A DNA stretch of 64,000 nucleotides from Coix lacryma-jobi var. lacryma-jobi (Eukaryota; Streptophyta; Magnoliopsida; Poales; Poaceae): the NCBI GenBank assembly GCA_009763385.1, contig CM019826.1, positions 82,717,942-82,781,941 on the forward strand, in the 5' to 3' direction. Made by a program: the position numbers and the translations under genes. The notes below the pieces were generated by a model. The model saw nothing but the letters and a program-made list of their open reading frames with translations. It was not told the DNA's origin and ran no database searches. Position 1 is the stretch's first letter. Each line of letters opens with the position of its first letter. This document shows, in pieces, positions 55,438 to 64,000 of this stretch.

Positions 55438-55803
55438 GACAGTGGCGGACTGTCCGCCGTTTAAGTGGCGGACTGTCCGGCCATCGGGTTCAGCCCGTCC
55501 AGAAGACGCGCAGCGCGCACTGTACGCGGTCCTTTTGACCGGCGGACAGTCCGCCGTGTAAGGCGCGGACAGTCCGGGGCTAGCATCGGACGCTGCACAG
55601 GGCAGCACCGGACGCTCCGAGTTCACTGTTCAGTGAACCGCAGACAGTCCGCCGTTGACAGGCGCGGACAGTCCACGAGTCGCGCAAGGGAGGATCAGCA
55701 ACCTTGCTGTTTGGCTCTTTTAGCCGGCGGACAGTCCGCCGTCTGAGCCCGGACAGTCCGCCGTTGGGCAGATAGTCCGCAGCCGTATCCGCGGACAGTC
55801 CGG
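55438..55803. repeat. GGACAGTCC word array, S4 LTR
   Basis: More than ten GCGGACAGTCCGCC-type words in both orientations. Confidence 0.75.
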
Positions 55804-56219
55804 GATCCTGCTGTGAGCTGATTTTCAGTGCGTTGGCTCTCCCGGCTTTTCCGCTTTGTTTCCGGACTCCTCGTTTGCTCCTATAGTTCACCTAGGAACC
55901 TCTCTACATATCTTTGCTACGCGTTAGCATCGGTATTTGGAGGAATCCCGACGTAGCTCTCTATCTACATTTGGGAGTGGGTCTTTTAGGCACGAACTTG
56001 AGTCGGAGTTTCGGAGTTTTGGTTTGCTCCCTTGTGTGGTGCCTCGCTGTGATCCTAGGGATCATCCACCCTCCTTCCGAGGGTCATGGGCACCACGTTT
56101 GAGTCCAAAGCTTTCGGGGTTGATTTTCTTGGGACAGAGGCCATAATTTCGAGAAGAAATTTTAGGCTCCCATTCACCCCCCTCTGGTCGCCTTGCTATA
56201 GCATTTTCGGTCCTTCATT

Positions 56220-56241
56220 GGCATACACCCATGTATCCGCA
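56220..56241 (+). repeat. 22-bp direct repeat, right copy
   Basis: Identical to 49116-49137. The two copies lie immediately outside the S4 sequence (49138-56217, plus two T's). See findings. Confidence 0.85.
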
Positions 56242-57248
56242 ATGACACGTTCTGGAACCTTACTGCATAGCCATCAGACGCTGGCTACAGTGACAGTTCA
56301 GCGTCCGATGCTCAACCCTCGGACGCGTCGGATGGCAACGGACGGTCCGATGGTCAGCGTTCGATGCTCCTTCAAAAACGCTGACTTTGACATGTGGCAC
56401 CTGAGCATCCGGTGTTACGAACTCAGCATCCGATGCCCCCGACCCAAGCGTCCGATGCCCCGAAACTGCATAGTTCTTCCATGGATTCAACCCGATCTCC
56501 TCCAAATCAAAAGCTCTAAGGCTTAGACTTAGTATGAGGAGTTCCAAGGAGGTTAGTGAGATGTCTCTAAGGGATCATGGCTCGAACCTAACTCCAAATC
56601 GGTGAATCGGAAGAATTCGAGACAAGGGAGACAAAAACCGATTCGAAACAAAAATCGATCGATCTACTAGCTTGTTAGGTTAGGGATGAATTGCTTCGGT
56701 GGAAAGATGCGCCTCACGATCTAGAGCAACTCAGTTCAAACCGAATCGAAAATCATTCCTCAGTTTGGGAGAACGAAACAAATCACCGAGAGAACGAAAA
56801 GCAAAACATGAAGAACATAGCTCAAAATGGGAATCGATCTCGATTTCCAGCCAAAACTTCTCCACATGAGGAGACAACGAGATTACGGTCTCATTTCCTA
56901 AAAAAGAAAATACATAGAGGTATTGTTCACCGTCTCTGCGGATCTCAGTGGCTACAACAGGGATGTGGGAGAGCAGGAAACCCTAAGTGAATGTAGCAAA
57001 TGGCTGAGATAGTCTGGAGGGAGGGGCTGCCTCTCCTTATATAGCCTAATACAATTATTCCCCTTCTACCCCTACTGCTAATGAGCGAGCAGGCTAACCC
57101 TAAGGGTATTCCTGACCAACTCAAAGTTGATGGTGATCCGACGGCCACGCCCGCACAACTAGTGGCTTTGCCTCGACGCGACCTCACCGATTGCCGCCAC
57201 ATGCCGCCACCGCTCTGCTCGTCCTTTTCACGGACCTCGCCCCCCGGT
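56242..57248 (-). mobile_element. S5 Sirevirus LTR fragment
   Basis: Matches the S3 LTR from about 47480 to 48482. It carries a third word type, AGCGTCCGATGC (about 56273-56465), and TATATAA on the minus strand at 57038-57044. It is truncated on the left. On the right it is interrupted by element G within the first hairpin unit ('ccccggt|ttt'). Confidence 0.8.
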
Positions 57249-58707
57249 TGTGACGTAACCGCCCTAATCCCATGGCCCACTTGATCATTGTCAACCACTG
57301 ACAGTTGATCCGTACAGCCAAGAGATTAAGACCGGTTCTGCCACTGGGCTACATCAGTGCCCGATGTCCGCAGGATCATCTCACAATTCAGTTACAATCT
57401 CTTGAACATATTGACAAATAACATCGGAGTAAATAGCGGAAGACTTAAATAACAATAGTTTTACAAACCAGGGTTCAACATAAAATTAAAGTGAAGTTAT
57501 TACAGACCATAGTTCAAATAGATAGAGTTGGCAAAGTAGCATATGACAACAACTAAAAGATAAAGATACTTCACCCAGCCCAAGGGTGAATAATCACTCA
57601 TCGGCCTCATCGGCCTCTTCCTGAACAACAGTCACACAGCAGGGTCCAAGGCATACTGAGGAATCTGCCATACCTGCAACATGGGTAAAAGAACCCTGAG
57701 TACAAAGGTACTCAACAAGACTTACCCGACTAAAGAAAAGGGAGAAGACTCAGGAATGCAGGCTTAGGGTAGTCAAGGTAAGGCTTAAGCAAGATCAAGT
57801 ATTTTGCAGAAAAGCATTTTTGTAAACCTTATTTTATTTTTGAAAGATTTGGTATTCCTCAAATCTTCATCGTTCATGATTCATTTTACATTTCAAAACA
57901 TTCCTAGTTGAGAACCACTCCCTGTTGACAGTCAGTGACTAAGTCTCCATAACCGAGGAGCAGCGTTAATCCGGATAAATAATACTCAGCTGAGGGTCCC
58001 TATCCACACTGCATATGTAGCACCAAAGCTTGCATATGCCAACTCGTCTCCCACGATTCCTCCAAGATTGGGCCCGGTCCTACGCCACCCGGAAGTACAG
58101 TACACCACTCCAATCCGGGACTTTAACCCACGTGGGTACATGCTACTTCCGCCATCTCTCCACTCCCAGTGCGCGGTTGTCGGTCCAATAAAGGATTCCT
58201 CGGAGCCGAAGCTTTCCGTAGTATGTGAATAGTTGCAAGTCTTAGTCAGCAGGCCCCCATACAGGTGGTCCCTAATTTTCCAGCCAGCGACAAGCACCTC
58301 GGGAGTCTAACCCGAGAGTACAGGTCCTGTCAGTTTTTCAACCCTGTCCCGGTCGGTGTCAACTGTTGAGTCCCGGACTACAACATGATGGCACCGTACG
58401 CAAGGACAACCTCTCCTTCCCATTGACTAAGTACGGATCAGATACTTAGCCAATAGTGGGAGTAAACCAGAAATTCCCATAAATATTCTTAAAGTGATCA
58501 CACTTTTGAAATTGGCATTTTTATTGCAAAACTATCATATAGCATTGCTAAGCATTTTGCAAATAGTTTTTGAAAAGCAGGTATCGGGTGTATCATTGGT
58601 CAAGGTAGATAATGCATCAGATAGGATTTCACTCAACTCCTATCAACCTAATGCAATAATTTAACTCAAGGACATTTAAGGAAACATTTATAAATTCAAG
58701 GAAAGGG

Positions 58708-58866
58708 TTAAATGCACCGGGGCTTGCCTTGGATGGCAAAGAGGACAGGCTCGGGGTCAGCAGTGCAGTTGACGGGGCTCGGGGTTGCCTCGGGGACAGA
58801 TCCTTCGGTGGCTACCTCGACTTCAGGGCCTTCTTCCTCGGTCACTATACGCATGCAATGATGCAT
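58708..58866 (-). other. short acidic ORF in G LTR (52 codons)
   Basis: Counterpart of 41571-41729 in D; open, ends F-A-I-Q-G-K-P-R-C-I. A longer version starting at 58899 is also open. Confidence 0.4.
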
Positions 58867-60180
58867 GCACATGAGTATGCTAGTATGAACAAAGTGCATA
58901 GGATAAAACTAGAGTATAGCTTTGCAAAGTATGAGTGGTGGTTAAAGTGGACGATAGATTACTTATCCCTTTTTAGCAATATTAACAAATTTAATTAAGC
59001 AACTTTTATTAAGCCTAAGTATGGACATAGCAAGGCATCACAAACATCATAGACCAGAGGGGTATGGGTCTATGAACATCAAGCAATCCAAAAGTCACAT
59101 CACAGGGCATTCAACGCTAACCCTAATCACCTTTTTCTATTTTTCTTAATTATTTAAAAAGGTCATTTTATGAAGGTGCTCCAAAAATTACCAAATAAAT
59201 CACACAAGTTCATTAGGGTACAAGTATATGGCAAAACAAATTTCATAATTTTTGGAGGTCATTAAGGTACTCAATTAAATCTAGGCATTAATTAACAAAA
59301 GGCACTATTTAGGAATTAAAATAAATGCCCAAAAATCAACTTGTTTCAAAAGACTTCAAAATTTCACCAGAGACTTGTCATGGCAAAACTAGCTCACAAA
59401 AATTGATCTCATAATTTTTGGAGTTATAAATCTTTTTCTAAAAATTCAAAACCATCATTTATTAATTAAAAGGGAGATTTTTCATTTTCAACTTTTTGCA
59501 GAAAAGTCAAGTTTTATATTTTTATAAAATACTTCAAGGTGTAAAGAGTCTACCATCAAAATTTCAGAATTTTTGGATCAACACAGAAAATCACACAAAA
59601 ATATGAAATCTGAACACTATTCACATGTTTGAAGAAAAAGAAAAACGGCACTGTTCTTCTCCCTCGCTCACCGGCGGCCGGCCGACGGCGGCGGCGCTGC
59701 TGCGCCGGCCTCTGCGGGCACTCCGCGGCGAAACCGAGGGCATGGAGAGGTTCAGGAGCTCACCGGCGGTCGATTAGAGGAATCAGCGCGGTGAGGGGAT
59801 GAACGGAGGAGGGTGGTCGACGGTGACCGGCGGAAAGCTCACGGCGGCGATCGTCGACTCGGCGATCCTGCGCGACACAAGCGACCGCAAGGGGTCAGTC
59901 AGAGGCGCAAAGGAGCAAGGAAGGTGATGCGGGGGTCAGTGGAGGATGATCAAGGCCGGAGACGGCGAATTTTACGAACCCGAGCTCGCCGAACTCTTGC
60001 CGGAGATGGCAACGACGAGCTACGCCGGGCAAACGAGAGCGGTAGAGACCAAATTGGAGGGTGGGAAAGCTGCGCAAGAACACGGCGGAGCTCCTGAGCT
60101 AGATGGTTGGGCTTGGGAAGCTCTGGAGTGGGGTGGCGACGGTGGCGGAGGGGGTGTGGAACTCCGGCGGTCGGCGGCCC

Positions 60181-60187
60181 TTTTATA
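60181..60187 (-). promoter_or_regulatory. putative TATA box of G LTR
   Basis: TATAAAA on the minus strand, at the same LTR position as in D. Confidence 0.55.
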
Positions 60188-61340
60188 ACCGCGGCCAGAG
60201 ACCGGTAGAGAGCACGGAGAGGGGTGGATAAGCTCGGCGGGAGCGTGCGCACTCGATTGCGCTCTGGTGGAGGGGACGGCGTGCAGCCGGGGCCTGGGCG
60301 TGTGCTCGCCGGCGATGAACACGCGGCGGCGGCTCGCTGGGCACTGTGGGGGACGGGAGAGAGTCAGCGCTCGCGCGTGCGGAAGCGGCATGATGGTGCG
60401 GTTGCAGGCGACAAGTCGGGGGCGTGGGTGCGGCAGCCAGGCACGCGGCGCGCGCGACGCCGGCGGGGCGCCATGGCCGGGCCCCCCCTGTCCCTAGGAA
60501 GAAGAGGAATAGTGTAGGGTGTAGGGTTTGACTTTTGGCTAGTTTCTGAATTTTGCAAATTACTCCCAAAATTTGAACTGGGCAACAAAAACTCAAAACA
60601 TCAAAGTTGTTCAGAAAAATGAGATCTACATCTTTGTCAATAAGAACATTTTCAAAATCCAAATAGTTTTTGAACAATATTTGAAATCAGAAAAGGGGAC
60701 ACTTTTGAGATTCGAATCAATTCAAAATTACTTTGAATTTTAAACTGAAACTTGAAAATCTGCAAATATGAAAGTTGTTCCTTTTATCAAAACCTACAAC
60801 TTTGCTATTATACACTTTTCCTGAAACTCAATAGTTTTTAAATTAATTTTGAAAACTGAAAAGGGAATAAAAGTTGGGGTTTGAATGAATTTGAAATAAC
60901 TCAAAACTTTGTACTGCAACTTGAAAATTTGTAAATACCAAAGTTGTTTCTCTTTGACAGATCTACAACTTTGCTTTTTGGACCAATCCCAAATTTTGAA
61001 TAATTTTTGAATCACAAAAAGAGGGATAAAATCCAAGGTTTGGAAATCAGGGTTTGCAAAGAGATTTGAAATCAAATTCTGATTTTTGAACTTTGGCCAA
61101 CACAACAAAACTTCAAGACACCAAAGGAACAAGAATTACACAAGGCTAGTCACAGAGATGAAATTACCATTTTGCCCTAGTAGAGAGAAGTGGGCTAATT
61201 AGGGTTTTTGCAATAGAGGTACTTCACATAAAATGATACACTTAGCAAAATGCATACACATGAAATCATGATCAAGATGCTTAAAGATGATAATGATGAT
61301 ATGTCAAGTTAATTACATGCTAAACACCAGAAGTGTTACA

Positions 61341-61360
61341 GCCTTCCCCCCTAAAAGAAA
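61341..61360 (-). promoter_or_regulatory. polypurine tract of G
   Basis: The minus strand reads TTTTAGGGGGGAAGGC directly before the LTR. Confidence 0.75.
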
Positions 61361-61417
61361 TCTCGCCCCGAGATTCCACGTCTTACGAAAGGACAAAGAA
61401 GGGATAAAGGCAAAACT

Positions 61418-64000
61418 TTACATAGACAGGGATTCGAGAAAGTCGGGGTAGTTCTTTGCTAAGAAGTCTTCAGATTCCCAAGTAGCTTCTTCTTCAGAGT
61501 GCTGGTTCCACTGGATTTTGTACCATCTCGTGGTAGTTCTTCGAGTAACGCGATCCTTGTGATCCAACACGCGAACTGGATACTCAGTGTATGACAGATC
61601 TGGTTCTAGTTCAACGCCTTCAACTTCAACGACATGTTCTGGTACTCGGAGACACTTCTTGAGTTGGGAGACATGGAAAACATTGTGGACAGCGGAGAGA
61701 TGATCGGGCAACTTCAGCTTGTAAGCTACCTTGCCACAACATTCCAAAATCTCAAACGGACCAATGTAGCGGGGTGCTAACTTTCCCTTGACTCCAAAAC
61801 GAGTGACTCCTTTGGTTGGTGAGACCTTGAGATATACATAATCTCCAACTTGAAACTTCAGAGGTCGACGTCTCTTGTCAGCGTGACTTTTCTGTCGAGA
61901 TTGGGCAATCTTCATATTCTCCTGTATCTGCTTGACTTTCTCTTCCATATCTTTGACCAGGTCAACTCCAAAGAATTCTCTTTCTCCGGGCTCAGACCAA
62001 CTGAGGGGTGTACGACAACGACGGCCGTACAGTGCTTCAAAGGGTGCCATTTTGATGCTCTCTTGGTAACCGTTATTATAAGAGAACTCTGCCAAAGGCA
62101 AACAGTCATCCCAAGTATCTGCGAAGGTGAGAACACAGGCTCTCAACATGTCCTCCAGCACTTGGTTGACTCGCTCCGTTTGTCCATCAGTTTGAGGATG
62201 ATAAGCTATGCTATGTAAGAGCTTGGTTCCAAGCGAGGTATGGAACGCTTTCCAAAACTTAGCGACAAACTGGGTACCACGGTCAGAGACAATGGTCTTG
62301 GGTATGCCATGAAGTTTCACTATGTGGTTCTTGTACAAAGTGGCATACGTGGGGACGGTGTAACTGGTCTTCACTGGCAGGAAGTGAGCTTGTTTGGTGA
62401 GTCGGTCCACGATTACCCAAATGGAATCAAAACCTTTCTGGGTCTTGGGTAGTCCATTGACAAAATCCATACTAATGTCGTCCCATTTCCAAGCGGGTAC
62501 TGACAAAGGTTGCAATTCTCCTCCAGGCTTCATGTGTACTGCCTTGACCCTTTGGCAGGTATCACACTGAGCGACATACCGGGCAATCTCAATCTTCATT
62601 TTAGTCCACCAGAATCTCTGCTTTAAGTCTTGGTACATCTTGTTGCTGCCGGGGTGAATAGAGAATCTGGTCAAGTGTGCTTCATCAAGGATTAACTGTC
62701 TCAATTCAGGCACCTTGGGAACTACTAGACGGTTCTTGAACCAAACAACTCCTTCATCATCGATCCTGAAACAATCAGCCTTTCCGGTCTGGACCTTTTC
62801 GATGATGTGCTTGATTCCAGGGTTATCCTTCTGAGCAGCAATGACTTGATCCTTGATGGATGTTTCTATGCTGACATTGTTCAAGTTTCCTTGCGAGATC
62901 ATTTCGATACCCATCCTTTCAAGTTCATGGCACAAGGAAAAATCATAGGGCTTCGTCGTCAGACAGTTGCAGTATGACTTGCGACTGAGGGCATCGGCAA
63001 CTACATTTGCCTTACCAGGATGGTAATGTACTTCGAGATCATAATCTTTAATCAACTCAAGCCATCTTCTCTGCCTCATATTCAATTCTTCTTGAGTGAA
63101 GATATACTTTAGGCTCTTGTGATCCGTATACATATTGCAGGTGCTGCCCAACAGATAGTGACGCCAAATCTTCAAGGCATGCACGACTGCTGCTAGCTCA
63201 AGATCATGGGTTGGGTAGTTTTCCTCATGTCGCTTAAGCTGTCGTGAGGCATAAGCGATCACTCGTCCTTCTTGCATCAAAACACAGCCTAAACCAGTAC
63301 CAGATGCATCACAGTATACATCGAAGGGTTTCTCGATATCTGGTTGAGCTAGGACCGGTGATGTAGTTAGCAGTTTCTTCAGGGCTTGAAAGGCTTGCTC
63401 ACAGGCTGGTGACCAAACGAAATCCACGGAATTCTTCAACAACTCTGTGATAGGCTTGGCGACTCTGGAGAAATCTGGGATGAAACGACGATAGTATCCA
63501 GCCATTCCCATGAAGCTGCGAACTTCGCGGACAGTGGTAGGTGGCTTCCAATCCAAGATATCTGCCACTTTTCCGGGGTCAACTGACACACCTTCGGCGG
63601 ACAGGACATGACCAAGGAATTGAATTCGATCTAACCAGAATTCACATTTACTGAACTTGGCATACAGCTGGTGATCTCTGAGACGAGAGAGAACGATTCG
63701 AAGATGCTTGGCGTGATCTTCAGGAGTTCTTGAATAGACAAGGATGTCGTCAATGAACACGACTACAAATTTATCGAGCTCTGGCATGAACACAGAGTTC
63801 ATGAGATACATGAAATGAGCGGGGGCATTGGTCAAGCCAAAAGACATGACCAAGTACTCCTATAGGCCGTATCTGGTGGTGAAAGCTGTTTTAGGAATGT
63901 CTTCTGGACGGATTTTTATTTGGTGATAGCCAGATCTGAGATCAATTTTGGAGAACACTTTGGCTCCAGATAACTGGTCAAAAAGAAGGTCAATGCGAGG
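61418..64000 (-). pseudogene. pol: G pol (RT-RNase H-integrase-chromodomain), nonsense-interrupted, partial
   Basis: From the window edge the minus frame runs through RT, past the F-I-D-D active site, RNase H (C-D-A-S-G), integrase with the C-D-T-C zinc pair, the D-D-35-E triad (S-D-R-G-T-Q-F and Q-T-E-R-V-N-Q) and the chromodomain-like C-terminus to the stop at 61418. In RT a TAT codon is TAG (63860-63862, in the G-L-Y-E-Y segment just before the V-M-S-F-G motif), so full-length pol cannot be made without read-through. The 811 codons after that stop are open. Compared with D there are about eight amino-acid differences, most with G closer to A (for example G-R-R-C-R-T-P), which suggests that D carries most of the changes. 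Gag and protease are outside the window. Confidence 0.92.

Larger units (their letters stand above)
53740..56217 (+). mobile_element. S4 Sirevirus 3' LTR, 2478 bp
   Basis: Starts TGAGAACATATATG and ends CGGTCCTTCA. It contains a hairpin array (54394-54566), TATATATA (54819-54826) and a GGACAGTCC/GGACTGTCC array (55438-55803). It is the inverted homologue of the S1 LTR and shows what the D insertion site looked like before insertion. Confidence 0.9.
57249..61340 (-). repeat. G 3' LTR, 4092 bp
   Basis: The same length as the D LTR and nearly identical in inverted orientation. TATAAAA on the minus strand is at 60181-60187. The GC-rich core (59640-60490) gives spurious frames. Confidence 0.95.
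57249..64000 (-). mobile_element. element G, chromovirus near-identical to D, runs off the window
   Basis: The 3' LTR (57249-61340), polypurine tract and pol lie in the mirrored order of D (coordinate sum about 100427). Its left flank is CCGGT (57244-57248). The 5' half is beyond 64000. Confidence 0.9.

Overview
This is plant genomic DNA, from a grass and probably a panicoid/andropogonoid one (sorghum, sugarcane, Miscanthus or maize relatives). Two things suggest this: Tekay/Del-type Ty3/gypsy chromoviruses with 4.1-4.3 kb LTRs, and Ty1/copia Sireviruses whose LTRs carry GGACAGTCC-type arrays. I see no host gene, tRNA or rRNA. The window is a nested, heavily rearranged block of LTR retrotransposons with three 500-N scaffold gaps (11719-12218, 29951-30450, 45999-46498). 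The species call is inference.

Layout. 1-11.6 kb: two near-identical LTR arms of one family ('K') in inverted orientation (1-2675 plus; about 7545-11590 minus) enclose a 2977-bp minus-strand LTR ('H') and a decayed Sirevirus RT/RNase H fragment. 12.3-27.1 kb: minus-strand chromovirus A, with a 4314-bp 3' LTR, an intact 1494-aa gag-pol frame and an extra 202-aa upstream ORF. Plus-strand element B (21302-26186) is inserted in its leader with a perfect CTAAC target duplication. B is a very young gag-protease-only element. 27.1-29.95 kb: truncated plus-strand LTR 'C', of A's family, with PBS, inverted relative to A. 30.45-43.35 kb: minus-strand gag and 5' LTR of non-autonomous Sirevirus S1; its LTR is split by chromovirus D (34550-43178), in which a deletion fuses the LTR directly to pol. 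43.35-49.1 kb: Sirevirus S2 (plus) and S3 (minus) face each other across a gap. 49.1-56.2 kb: S4 (plus), a pol-less Sirevirus relative of S1. 56.2-64 kb: LTR fragment S5 (minus) interrupted by chromovirus G (minus), a near twin of D whose pol has a nonsense codon and runs off the window.

The coding parts are standard retrotransposon functions: capsid/nucleocapsid, protease, RT-RNase H, integrase with chromodomain. A is the only full gag-pol. B, S1 and S4 lack pol and could only move in trans.

The most interesting signals are non-coding. S4 carries a tandem series of five two-stem hairpins whose stems differ in sequence but stay complementary. The Sirevirus LTRs carry a second, separate array of 24-nt hairpins with at least four mutually compensated stem types, plus arrays of short palindromic words that differ between subfamilies. 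A short acidic reading frame also persists inside the LTRs of otherwise divergent chromovirus families.
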